64,000 nucleotides of DNA from assembly GCA_015680685.1 (NCBI GenBank), contig MNCI01004872.1:1279527-1343526 (forward strand), written 5' to 3'. This DNA comes from Gnetum montanum (lineage: Eukaryota; Streptophyta; Gnetopsida; Gnetales; Gnetaceae). The translations under genes were made by a program, and so were the position numbers. The notes under the pieces were generated by a model. The model was not told the origin of the DNA and made no database searches. It worked only from the letters and a program-made list of their open reading frames with translations. Each line of letters starts with the position of its first letter. The first letter of the stretch is position 1. Positions 23,877 to 35,700 of the stretch are shown piece by piece.

Positions 23877-23980
23877 ATGGCCCCTCTTTGTTTGTATCTG
23901 GAAGATTAACCCGAGAGGCATCAACAATGAATACAAAATACCATGGCAAGTGCACAATGCTACTAGCTTAAGGATGTGGT

Positions 23981-24125
23981 AGGCCATGGTACCAATTTAA
24001 GGTCCTAGTAGGTTGTGTTGCTAGTTTAAAGTTGTAGTAGACCATGCTACTGATTTTAATTTCTTGACAAGTCATATTACTAGTTTTAGTCTCTAGCAGG
24101 TCATTGAAAGTAGGATCTCTTATTG
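23981..24125. repeat. Short tandem array between G1 integrase and 3' LTR
   Basis: About three to four degenerate units of roughly 40 bases built on the words GTAGGCCATG, TACTAGTTT(A) and AAGG-C-TAGTAGG. The same unit type occurs in a longer array at 34,351-34,640 within G1. Confidence 0.6.
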
Positions 24126-25540
24126 ATGATTATTAGCTACATGTAGTATGGATTTTGATATGAATAATTAACTAGATTGGATAGCTCATTACCAACCATG
24201 TCATTTATCCTAAATGCACCATTCTTGTAGGCTTTGGTGACAAGGAAGGATCCTTCCTAGTTGGTTAACAATTTAACTTCATGCTTGTAGATAGCTTTGA
24301 GAACCAGGTCACCTTCCTTTTTCTTACACCTAGTCAAGTTATGGTGATGCTACTAGTTTTTCCTCTCTTGATAGTATTTGATGTGAGTAAGAACTTGCAT
24401 ATGTTGCTCCTCCATCTAGTCTAGTGTTGCTCTTTGCAACTCCTTGTTATGTTCATCATTGATGAAGTTAGTCAAGGCTACTCAAAGTAAAGGCACTTGT
24501 AATTCAAGAGGTAAGAAAGCTTCCTAACCATAACCAAGCTATAAGAGGTCACACCACTTCTTGTGAAACATGTTATTCTATATGTCCATAGTGCATAGAC
24601 AAGACACTCATGTCATTTTCACTTGCTATTGTTGAGCATCTTCTTGATCAAGTTGATGATGTCCTTGTTGCTTTCTTTCTTCTTATTCATTGGCTTGATG
24701 GTAATAAGGCAATGAGCAAGAATGATTAATGCATAAATTGTGATAGAAATATTTTGTTTCCTAGCTAATAAATTATGGTCCATTGTTCATACCTATGATC
24801 ATGGATATGCCAAAATGGGCTACAATGTTATCTAAGATGAATTTGTAGATCTACTTAGATGTAGTCTTCCTTAAGGCAATAGCCTCAATCCACTTTGTAA
24901 AGTATTCGGTTGTAGTGATGATGAAGCAATGCCCTAGCAAAGACTTAGATGTTATAGGTACAATGATATCCAACCCCCATTGTTGAAATGACCATGTTAT
25001 TTGAATGCTATGAAACTCATATGGTGGTACATGTATTATGTAGCTATATCATTGGCATGTGTCAGAATGCTTAACCTTTTACAAATAGTCATTTTCCATA
25101 TGGGGCCAATAGTAGTCTAACCATCTCGTCTTAGCAATCATGGCTCTAGGTCCTATATGTCCTCCAAAAATACCCTTTTGAACCTCCTTTATGACTATTC
25201 TAGCTTTAGTTTTACCTAAGAACTTTAGGAGTATGCCATCATGGGATCATTAACATAATGTGTTATCACCTAAAATGACATACAAATTTGATCACTTGCA
25301 TACAACATTCTTCTAAGTAGTAGTTAGGCCTTGTGAGGATTCATCATGAATAAGATAAACTTTTATATTGTCATATCACACCTTGGAAGGAGTTGTCTAA
25401 ATGATGGCCACAAAGGTATCCTCAGTGTTTTATGTGATGGGAGTAGCATAGTTCATGATTAACTTGGGAAAATTACTAAACACATCTGGCATCACACTAA
25501 GGTCTAACTTAGCAATTACATTAGCTATGACATTCTCATT
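24080..25540 (-). pseudogene. Integrase of G1
   Basis: Minus-strand translation gives the Ty3/gypsy integrase in order. Near 25,100 a worn zinc-binding block (RWLDYYWPHMENDY, later HSDTCQ); near 24,990 the core start (IQITWSFQQWGLDIIVP); then FIITTTEYFTKWIEAIAL around 24,890, corresponding to the first catalytic Asp and the strand after it; IGMNNGPQF-like sequence near 24,790 (family TDNG-QF); and NALWTYRIT near 24,590. The C-terminal region at 24,240-24,360 (KKEGDLVLKA, then LLTNQEGSFLV) matches the GD-VL and WEGPY-I blocks. Integrase inserts the cDNA into chromosomes. Stops and changed residues make this copy inactive. It is directly downstream of RNase H. Confidence 0.75.
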
Positions 25541-25576
25541 TCAAGGTATGTGTTGGATATCAACATTTGTAAATTA

Positions 25577-26160
25577 TTATAATAATTGGTTCCCTAGGTC
25601 ATAGTATGGTTGCAAGTGTATAAATTTATGCACATACACTTTGGTCACTTGGTTGACCACAAGTTGTGAATCTCCTTTGATCATTAGGCTTCTAATTCCT
25701 AGGTCACAAGCTGCCATAATCCCTCTTATCAAGCCCACATCCTTTGCTATGTTTTTTGTACATGGGAACTCAAAATAATAGGTGAAGGGTTGGATTTTGC
25801 TAGATGGAAATGTTATGATGGCAGTGGCACTAGCCCCATGGGCAATTGAAGATCTGTCAAAGTACATGATAACCTCATAACCCTTGGACGCTTGGCTAAT
25901 AGTATTAATGTGCTCATTGGGGAACTTAGGATCTATGGTTTCTTGGTGATCAATGGGAAAAACTATAAGGTGTACAACTATAGCTTGACCTTTCATTGAG
26001 AATTGAGAGACATAATGAAGGTCAAACTCCATGGTTATGGCTTTCCATAGGGCTATATAGCTACTTTCATAGATTTGTTCATTATGGCTCTGAACACATT
26101 ATCCTTGCAAATGATGTTGAATGGGCTTCTAAAGAAGTACTGTCTCCAGTTATTTAATGA
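25577..26160 (-). pseudogene. RNase H of G1
   Basis: An uninterrupted minus-strand frame of 151 codons (25,577-26,032) begins with EFDLHYVSQFSMKGQAI, the usual RT-RNase H connection (family: L-EFDI-Y-----IKGQA-ADFL). Then comes the RNase H core: IMYFDRSSIAHGASATAI, where the catalytic DG reads DR, FPCTKNIAKDVGLIRGI for the C-TNN-AEYEAL motif (the catalytic Glu is lost to Asp in KDV), and IKGDSQLVVNQV, which keeps the GDS-LV-NQ block. RNase H would degrade the RNA template during reverse transcription. The frame is long and open, unusually well kept for this window, but at least one catalytic residue is changed. Confidence 0.8.
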
Positions 26161-26439
26161 GAAGACTAGTGCTAGACAATACTTCTCCACTTCAGTGTAT
26201 TAAGTCTCGTGGGAAACCAATGCATGGATAAGGTAGTATATAGGCATCTTTGCTCCATCATCTTATTTCTGATAAAGTAGAGAAGTAATGGATGTCTCAG
26301 AGATGACAAGGTAGATGTAAAATGGTTTACCCTCTTGCAGAGGATAGATTGTTGATAGTTATGTCAACTCTTGCTTAAGGTTCTCAAAGGCCTCTTAGCA
26401 TTAATTCATCCACTTATAGTAAACCCCTTTCTTAAGCAA

Positions 26440-27510
26440 GAGTGGCATGGATTGTAATTTATATCTAAGCCTAGTGATAAACCTACAAATAAATTATAAT
26501 TTACATTGCAATCCTTGAAGCTCCTTAAGGTTGGTAGCTGCTACTAATTTGGATATGGCCTTAACCTTAGCAAGATTGACATATATCCCTACTTCAGATA
26601 CTACAAAGCCGAGCATTTTACTAGTATTGACATTGAAGACACATATCTTAGGATTGAGCCTAAGCTCGTACTTGAGGCTTTGTTTAAGCACAAGATTTAG
26701 GTCATTAGCATGATCACTGGCCACTTTGGATTTTAATGTCTATATCATCTATGTAGTCTTTAAGAAAAACTACCATGTAATTGCTAAATATAAAGGTCAT
26801 GGCTCGTTAATAAGTTGCTCCTACATTCTTAAAGCCAAAGGACATCATGTATAGCAAAAGGTTCCACAAGGGGTCATGAATGTGATGCTAAGTTGGTGCT
26901 CTAGGTTAATCCTAATTTGGTTGTACCCTAAGAACCCATCCATAAAGGAAAACAAGGCATGTCTAGCTATAGTATCGATAAGTCAATTAATAGTAGGCAA
27001 AGGAAAGTCATTCTTGATGGTTACTTTATTTAGGTATTAGAAATTGATGCCAATATGGATGCTTCCATTTTTCTTAGTGACTATCACTATGTTAGAAACC
27101 CATTTTGCATAGTCAACAACCCTAATGAAACCATTTTAGCATAAATTTGGGATCTCATCATGAACAAAAAAGGCTAGATTAGGCTTAATCTTGCACACTT
27201 TTTGCTTAATCATTCAAATGCTAGGGTCTAGTATGATTTTGTGTTACACTAAGTGTGGATCTAGGCCTAGCATATCTTCATATGACCAAGCAAAGGCTTT
27301 AATGTTATCTTGTAGGACCTTGGTGTTAGTGAGGCCATTAAGGTTCTGGTATTAGTTCAAGGTCATTTGATATTATTTTCTTATTTCTAGGACATCACCC
27401 AACTAATCTTCTTAATTATACTCATATTATTTCAACATTGGATAGTGTGGAAGAGATCTCCTCCAATGTGGAAGAATAAAGAAAGTTATATCTAGGCTAG
27501 TTAGACATCT
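26440..27510 (-). pseudogene. Reverse transcriptase of G1
   Basis: On the minus strand the RT starts with a linker and the block NIKAFAWSYEDMLGLDPHLV near 27,290 (family: FAWS--DMPGIDP), followed by the NGFIRVVDYAKWVSN block near 27,100, ATKKNGS-like sequence, FPLPTIN near 27,010, and FSFMDGFLGYNQI near 26,955. The catalytic block YIDDI is intact near 26,740. The open frame at 26,494-26,724 carries the thumb and connection: LNPKICVFNV, LGFVVSEVGIYVN, KAISKLV and NLKELQGLQ. The pattern is that of the Tat/Ogre-like lineage rather than chromoviruses. Scattered stops separate the blocks. The gene starts directly after a 1.3-kb spacer that borders the antisense reading frame. Confidence 0.85.
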
Positions 27511-28833
27511 AATCAACCATGCATGTTAGCCTCCATGATTATCGGTGTCAATGGTCAATACTGGGTGTCAACATTTGGTGGTTTGGAGGATCTTAGGTGC
27601 CTTATGAAATCTACTCCCCTTCTTCCATGATACACATGATGGAAATAGCATGGATGGGATTGGAATGGTAGTTTTGTTCCATTTTTGACTACCTTTAAGG
27701 TCTTTGGAAGCTCTAGATATTTCCAGCAAGGTCTAAGGGCACTAGGGTAGGTTATTTGGCTTTTTTGGATTATAACTTGGGTTTTCCTTCATACCCTATA
27801 TGTTTGCATGCTAGCTCCATGTTGGGAAGCATGGAGGAAGGATTATTAGGCATGGAACAGGTTATGGAAGAAAAATTTACTTACTCTAAGATCATTCTAG
27901 GCTACTAGAGGCTATTAGGGAGTACCAGGCTTTGAGAAATGGCTACTAGGTAGTCAATTTGGAAAATTTTGATCTTTCCTCCATTCATCCATGTTGGGGA
28001 TGAGATGCTTAGCATGGATGAGGCTTACTCCAATGTGGAACTACCAATTCCTAATGTTTTGACTAGTCTCTGCTATGTTTAATGAGGTTCTAGGGCTACT
28101 AGGAGTGTTTGGAGGGGTTCTAGGTCATGTGGGCCTACTTTGGAGGTTAAACTTGGGATAGAGGGGTGTTGAGGGATAGGAATGGGTGTTACCCCCCTTT
28201 TGTCCATGCTAGGCACTATTACCCTAGTGTGGAAACCCATGTTGTCCAATTTTATCCATGTTTAATTCCTTTTGGAAGCCCAAGGTTAGGAAAGCTAGGT
28301 TTTGATTACTAAAAATAGTAAAACAATTATGTTTTAATAGACTTATGAAATGGTATGTATGTATCCATGCTAGTTATTATATCCCTAGTGTGGATTCATG
28401 GGAGTTATGTCTTGGCTAAGGGATTAAAGCCTAATGTTGATGCAATTTTTAGGCTAAGAGTGAGGGTGTATAGTGGGGTACACAACCTAAAAATTTCAAA
28501 ATTTAAGAAGTGAAGTTATTTCCCACATATCCTATTGTAGAAGAGAAATTCACCCCCTTGTGCTTTAGTGCACTTGGAGTTATGGTGCACTAAATTGGTA
28601 GCTAGGGTTTCAATGGAAGCATTTTATGTTTATACTTGATTTTTGAGGCCAAATTTCATAAGTTTAAATCATAGTTATTATTATGCATAAACAATGCATT
28701 TGAGGAGAGCTCCAAAAGATATTTTATTGTATAGAGAATCAATATTTGGAATGGAAGCATCCAATCTCCCTTGCAGCCAACGTTGAGCCTCTATTCTTCA
28801 TAGATTCTAGCAACTCCTAGCATTGATCTAACT
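27511..28833. other. Spacer between G1 RT and antisense reading frame
   Basis: No coding sequence can be named. The stretch repeats words such as TCCATGCTAGG, CCTAGTGTGGAA, CCAATGTGGAA and GGCTACTAGG. These same words occur in the G1 LTRs (TTCCATGCTAGGG, CTTCCACACTGGG), so part of this spacer is LTR-related or shares a promoter-like origin. A promoter for the plus-strand frame would be expected here but no convincing TATA box stands out. Confidence 0.4.
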
Positions 28834-31800
28834 ATGGCGTTGAAGCTTTGTGGAGGGAAGAGCATAAATCCTAGGATTCAAAAGGTAGATGTAGATGCAA
28901 GGAACTTGGTAGGGCTTCCAGGACCTATATCCATTCAATAATCATCCATTGCTACTCCAAGGTAGGCAATCTTAGCCATTTTTGCTTTCATTTCTAGTCA
29001 TTTTTCTTGATTTTCTTGTCACATGTGTGGTCATTTTCTTCAGATCTATGATGATATAGGGGGTAAAATAAAATTTTAATGAAACCCCCCTCTTATTTTA
29101 GCCATTTTTATGTAGATCTGTGGTTGTTTAATTGTTTTGGCCTTGGTAGATTTAATTTGTTAAAATTAGGCTTGCTATTTTCATGCTTCTTTTCCAAGGT
29201 GTAGGCCTATTTTTCTCAGATCTAGGCCAAATCATTCATCACTTAATTCTAATAAAATATTACCACCTTATTTTGATGTTTTTTCAAATGGATATCCATT
29301 ATTTTTTCTATTTTGGCTGTTTTTCATGGCTATGTTGAATTAGGCTTTAAGAATTTTAAGCTTTTTGCATGAAAAAACGTAAGTAAAATTGTGTATTTTT
29401 TATTAAGACAATGGTTGCATATTTTTAAGATTTGATGTTATAGGTTTGTAACTCTATGTTTAAGACTTACAATGGCTATTTTTTCACTCAATTGGGATTA
29501 ATACCAATGAAGTTATGGTTGTTTTCCTAAGGTTATGTAGTTAGCTCTTTTATGCCATTTTTAGAATTCCATGCAAATTCAGGAATTTTTCCTAAGCAAA
29601 CGGTAGGCTTTTTTGCTACTTTTCATTATTTCTAGGTAGGTCATGGCTTCAATGTTTCAATGGAGATAGAATAACTCCAATTAGACCTAAAATTAATTTC
29701 TAATGAATTTTTTATCAAACCTATGTCAAAAAGTGGGTTTGTTCCATTTTTAGATTTTTTGTCAAATTTGTGAATTTTTTCTAAATAAACAACAAGAGAC
29801 TTAAATTTTTGTTAAGTGTGGATGTGTAGGATCTTGATTCAAGCTTTTAAAGTGTGGTAGAATCACTTCATTTTGATATCAAATGATTTTTTTGTGAATT
29901 TTCTCTAAATCCTACATGAAAAGGGGTTAATGATGATAGCTACAGTTTTACTAATTTTGGTTATGTTTTATGCAAATATGGTTATGTGTATTTTTGTTGT
30001 AATGGTAATGGCTAGAAAGATTGTGATTTCAGTATTACGTCCATGGTAGAATCACTAAAATTGGAGCTCGAATGAATTTTTCATAAATATTTTGTTATGC
30101 CTGTATCAGTGTTGTAGCACTTTACCCCTTTGGGGATGGATGTAGTTGACATGCTTAGAGATTACTCTTGTCAACTTCCATGCCCTTGAGGATTGCTAAA
30201 CATGTAAAATTTATGATTTAAATTTATTTTAAAGAAAAGTAAAGGCTTTTACTATTTTTAGAAGGATCTTTACTATGGTTATATTTTTTCCTAAGTTTCA
30301 ATGCTTTTTTCTAAGTTTATGCATGATTTAGACTAAGGCTTAATTTTGGCTATGAATTTTTGGCTATAATATTTTGGCTATGAAGTAAAATGATACAAAA
30401 GTTTGTAATAATTCTTTTTTTGAAATTTCTTAAGAAATTTTAAATAAACATCTTAGGGCTTTTTATAAAGGCTAATTTCATCCCTGACTAGGATGTTTTT
30501 CCAAACTTGTTAAGAAGCTTTAATTGGCCATGACATTTTTTTTTTGCTTTACCATGCAAGGTATTTATAAAGCTCATACTCATTATCTTTTAGTCTGTGG
30601 GCATTCTATGCTACATTAGCTACCCCATTTCCAGCATCCCACTTCTTGACATGCCCTTGGGAAAGCTATCACTGTGGTTCTAGCCTAGGGCAAGGCAATT
30701 CCTTGCCTAAATCTTATAGAATTTCAATGTGATGTTGTGGTCACACTTATTTGTGGATGTGGTTAGGGCCATAGTGGAGTCACTATTTCCTCAGTAATTC
30801 ATCTTGATTGCCAAGGTCATTACTAACAATCCACATCCTAAGACAACAGGGGAAATTATAGACGCGATTAGCCCATGCTACCTTATGAAAATTTGGATGA
30901 TAGTAGATCATAGCTAGTATAATGCTGACAATACTTTAATGGTGGTACATAGAGTCTACACATTATTTCAAAACCCACCCAAAATTGTGTATCTTCTACA
31001 AGGGTAAAAATAGTTGTTATAGTGTTTTTATAGCTTTATTGGCTAAACTACTTTTCCTAACTTTGTTGGTTTTATGAACTTCTTGCAAGTACCAAGTCAA
31101 TGATCAAGGCTTGATCATTAATGATCAAACCTTGGTAGCTGCTCATACTACCCTAGATGAATTCACCAATGACCCCCAAATTAGAACTATTATGTATCAA
31201 TAGTTAAGAGAATACTTTGATGCATACACTAGTAGATTTAACCTTATCTACAAGAAGTGTGTGGATGAGAGAATGATACATAACTAGTGGGTGGGCTCCA
31301 AGAGCTCCTTGGATCAGACCTTGGTAGCTAGTACCTTCCCTCAAACCACATCAAATAAGAAGAAGAAAGGTAAACATAGAGACCATAGCTTCCAATATTT
31401 TATGGTTATAAAAATCTAAGTTTTCTATTGCTTTAACTAATTGTTAAACTTGTTTATGTTGATGCTAAACATTGGTTGTTGGCTTGCAGGACCTTCTACC
31501 TCTACTAATGTCACCTTGGCACTTGTAGGATTTCATGAGGGTACCCTAATCCTAAATTTTGATGAGGTGATACTAGCAAAGGACTGGCTGAGGGGATAGA
31601 CACCTAGGTACATAGAAACAAACATTCAATGTTTGGGTTTGCTTGATTTTCTTATGGCACCTATTCCTTCCATCCCTATCACAAAGATGCTAAATGACAT
31701 CAAATCCTTCAATGAGGAGGATGATTTTTTTAGCACCATCATTTTAGGTGTGAGGATTAACATTGACATTGATGAGGACCTCTTTGCCACTTGTTTGGTG

Positions 31801-34053
31801 TCATTGATTACAAGGCAAAGGTTGCCACTAAGATAGTGAAGGAACCAAGCCATTGTGAAGAACTTTTAGAGTGGCTTAGTGCCAGCATGGGCCATTCTAG
31901 AATTTTCGTGGATAGCTTCATGAACCATGATGCAACAGATTCATATCCTTTTTTTAGGTCATGTGTAATTCCCAAACTATTATTACAAAAGAAGGTGATT
32001 GGGATTGCACATGGGTGAACCTTTAAGAAGATCCTAATGGATGGAACCAAGTTCAACTAGGCAGGTACTTTGGCTATTAGACTTTAGGATGAGATCCTTA
32101 GACTCCATGAGGAAACCTCTACCATAATCCATATTCATTTTGCACGTTTTGAAGGTTACTTGAAGAGGTTTGTGAATTTTTTTGTGGTGTGGAGGAATAG
32201 ATGATGGATTTCCAAAGACCCAAGCCAACTTTCTATGCCTTGGATAAAGCACATTTATCCAATGATTTAGGCCTTAAATATACCAAAGGGAATGGATGAT
32301 ATGCTATCCATTACTACTAAGGATCTTAATGGTAGATAGTGTGAGTTCCTTGATAGCACAGATGACGAGGAGCCTCTCACATTTCCAATGAGCATCTTGG
32401 AGACCAAACATAGACTTAGGAAGGCCGATGGGGCAGCTAGGGAGAAACTCAGAAGGCCTATGGAGGAAGCACCACTAGTATCAGACCAAATTGCCCCAAA
32501 GAGGCTTAATTTTAAGCTTAATTCATTGCAATATGTGGTCATAGGTATGCATCATTTGAGTTTTGGCTACTTTATTTTATTTTGAGAGATATGGTTATAT
32601 TATGGTTTCATATGCTAATTAGTTTCCTATGTGCTATGGTTGCAGACAAGTGCCAAGTCCTAGCAGCCCAAGTTACCATAGAGGAAGAACAAAGGCGTGT
32701 AGAAGAGACACTCCTATAGCAACTTGAGGTAGACATAATTGATCTAGATGCTTTGTTTAGTGAGGTAGTTCTAGGCACATTCCCCATCATCATCCTAGAG
32801 GATGAAAAAGAGGAGTTTGGTATGCACCTATCTTTATGTTTCTTATTATATCCTATTTCCTTAAGTTTGGTTTTTGTCCTAGCCATTCCATGATTGTTAA
32901 GCTTATAGTAGTTTCTAAGCCACAGATTCAAGCCCCTGTCCCTAAGTTTTGTGCAAAATCATGGGTAGAGGTCCTGGACTTTGCTTTATATGCCTTAGTT
33001 GTTTTTCTATGTTTATGTCATGGATATCTTAGATTGCACATTATGTTTATAGTTGTATTTTATGGTTATGTAGTGTATTCTATGGAGTGGGACCCCGGCC
33101 GATGCATGGAGATTTACTCATTTCTAAAGCTTCCTTCCAATGTCTCTAGTGTACCCTTGAAGGTATATGAGACTACTACTGATCTAGCATTATCATGTGT
33201 CAAAATTTCATGGGAGTTGGAGAGGTTCAAAAAATTCCTATGTAAATAGGTTGTGGCCTTAAGGAAGAAGAATCAATGAAAGGAGGAGGTGATTAAAGAT
33301 CTCCAAGACCACAAGACTTTTGTGGAAGCCCAAGTGGCTAACATAGGAAAATTGTGGATCAAACAGATCACATGGGCCTTCTACTAGCATACCATTTGGG
33401 ACAAAGTAGCGCTCTTACAGGAGATGGTGGAACAATAAATGTAAATGAACCTCATCTCCTAAAAGGTCAAGGATTGGAATTATCACTACGCTTGGGTCCT
33501 AGAGTGGGGTAAGAAACAAAAAGTGGTAGTATAAGGTAGATCATGGGGCCTATCTCAGGTGGCTTAAGGAGGAGTCAATTAAACAAAACAAGAGAGAGTT
33601 GTTCATCCAAGGGATCTAATAAGAAAGTTCTTATTAGCTTTTTGAGGCTACTCTCATGGTGGATCGATCACCTACTCCATAGATTACCACTACTGCAAGT
33701 GAGACTTCTATGGTTGCTATTACCTAGGATCCTCCTACTTGGACTATAGCAGATAGGACTAGCATCCTTTCCAATGTTGATTTTGGGGATGTTGACTCAA
33801 TCAACATGATAGAGGACTAAATCCTTCATCATTTGGACGAAGGCCTTTCACATCTATCCCCAAACTTTATGGAGCCAAAATATCCATAGTTTTGATATAT
33901 GTTATGTTTTATATTTTCAGTTTTTGTTTATGGTTTTGGCTATTGGTTACTAACTAGTTATGTGTTATTGTATTTTAGGCCTTAGGAGAAATTGGTGGTC
34001 CCAATGGTGAGGGTGGGAATGATCCACCACTTCCTCCTTCAGATGCCCCTTAG
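28834..34053 (+). pseudogene. Antisense, intron-containing reading frame within G1, function unknown
   Basis: On the plus strand, opposite to gag-pol, a decayed gene with splice-like joints can be traced. A first exon may start at ATG 28,834 (MALKLCGGKSINPR) and end at a GT at 28,962. A T-rich, intron-like stretch follows to about 30,590. Later exons are about 31,080-31,369 (GT after AAAG), 31,490-32,544 (after TTGCAG), 32,646-32,819 (after TTGCAG), 32,926 to about 33,890 (after CCACAG), and a last exon 33,979-34,053 after TTTTAG, reading ALGEIGGPNGEGGNDPPLPP and ending in TAG. The central part is partly helical and acidic (SFNEEDDFF, KEPSHCEELLEWLSASMGH); the C-terminal part is coiled-coil-like (32,650-33,360). 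I recognise no enzyme. Stops and one frame shift near 31,810 show decay. Confidence 0.55.
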
Positions 34054-34350
34054 CATCCTCCATCTACATGTTTTTATTTCTATGGTGATGGTTATTATTA
34101 GCCAGGACTATGTTATAGATGGTTGTTATTATTTTTTGAACATTTTACCACACAATGTAGCCATGACTATGTATTTTATAGACATTTTAAATTTAAGTTT
34201 TTGGTTTCATTTTTGGCTATATATATGGTTGTTCTAGTGCTACAAATGTTGTAAATGGCTATGTTGATGATTTTGGCTATAAAGTCAAATGGCTAAGCAA
34301 TGTGTTTAAAGGGTAAATGTAAATAAAATAAAATAAATGTTTTCCAATTT

Positions 34351-34640
34351 TAGGCCATGGCAGCCATATCTTAAATTTTTTTCTAGTTTAAGGCCATGGT
34401 AGGTTATGTTATGTTGTGGTTGTAGGCCATGTTGCTAGTTTAAGGCCATGGTAGGTTATGTCATGTTATGGTTGTAGGCCATGTTGCCAGTTTAAGGCCA
34501 TGGTAGGCCATGTTGCTAGTTTAAAGTCTTAGTGGACTATAACACCAATTTAGAGTCTTAGTAGATTATGACACTAGTTTAATGTCATATTAGGTCATGA
34601 TTCCATTTAAAAACCATAGTAGGCCTTTGTTGAAGAGAAA
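34351..34640. repeat. Minisatellite array downstream of the antisense frame
   Basis: About seven units of 40-60 bases, built from AAGGCCATGGTAGG, TTATGTTATG and GTAGGCCATGTTGCTAGTTT, become more degenerate towards 34,640. The same unit is present at 23,981-24,125 next to the G1 3' LTR. The array starts about 300 bases after the stop of the antisense frame. Confidence 0.75.
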
Positions 34641-35015
34641 CTTGTATATTTTTTGGTGATTTTATGTTTTAAAGTTTTTAAGGCTCTATTTTTTATGTTT
34701 ATAACATGAATAAAAGTAAAGAAAAACAAAGAATAAATAAATAAGTAAAAATGCAAATGAAAGTAGAAACTTAGGCTACGTACATAAAGAGTAAAGTAAA
34801 GTACATAAAAAGGTATATAAAAAGGTATAGGCTACATGGCCATCGGTGCATCTAGTTATAAGGGCATAGAAAGATTAATGTGGACTTCACTTGTGTAGAT
34901 TCTTCCTTATCATTGAAAGATTAGGAAATGAGTAAGGTCTACCTTGCACAAGCTTATATTCACCATTAGATTCACTAATGATATTAAAATGGAGTTCATC
35001 CCATAATGAATCTTG
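34641..35015. other. AT-rich spacer between array and G1 protease
   Basis: The stretch is A-rich on the plus strand (repeated AAAGTA, AAATAAAT words). I see no gene in it. In element orientation it follows the protease. Confidence 0.4.
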
Positions 35016-35700
35016 TTATCTATTGTTGTCATCATTGGCTTTTTGTTCCCTTTTGGGTTGATGGATTTCATGGCTAGAAGCTTCTTCTTGAAGCTCTACT
35101 TTAGACCTCTTCTCTATGTTCATATTGTTGACAACCAAGGGAATTGCGCTATCACTGTGAATGATGGTTTCACCTCCCTTGTAAGGAAGATGAATTTTTT
35201 GATGGATGGATGAAGACACAGCCCATAATTGAGTCAACCATGGTCTTCCCATGATAAGGTTAAACCTTGGTATCTTTTCCATCACTAAGAAATTGGAAAT
35301 TATGGGGATTTACTCCCCTACAAAAAATTCCAAGGAGATAGACCTCTTGATAGCAACCCTTGATCCATTGAAGGACTTGAAAACTATGATTGTTATAGGT
35401 TATATTTGTTCTGTTAAGCCAAATTGCTAAATGATGGTGCATGGGATAATGTTAGTCATAGTCTCATCATCTACATGCACTCGATGCACTTTAAACTTTC
35501 CTACACTTATCGTTATGAACAAAGGATCCCTAGTTACTTCAGCATTTTTTGAATTAATTTTGATTTTGCTATAACAAAATACTAAGGATGTTGACTTTTC
35601 CTCCCTTAGTGATGAAGGGAATAGCACTGCATGGATGGCTTTCTCATTAGTGAGGATGTCCTCACTAATGGGGATGGACATCAACATTTTGACTAATGCC
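35016..35700 (-). pseudogene. Retropepsin of G1
   Basis: The minus strand reads RDPLFITISVGKFKVHRV and then HVDDETMTNIIP, the protease active-site block, where this lineage has V-VD-GA--NI-P; the Gly after Asp-Asp is replaced by Glu. Further on (35,220-35,290), EKIPRFNLIMGRPWLTQL matches the flap block YN-LLGRPW-, and HQKIHLPYKG matches the following conserved H--(L/I)KFP--G. The parts are open over 86, 60 and 89 codons in adjoining frames. The protein would cut the gag-pol polyprotein. It follows gag closely and is separated from RT by the 7-kb antisense block, which no polyprotein could cross without splicing. Confidence 0.75.

Noticed and set aside
25577-26032. Long open minus-strand frame as a host RNase H gene
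   Set aside because: It continues directly from gypsy RT and into integrase, has the RT-RNase H connection motif and lies between LTRs, so it is retrotransposon RNase H.
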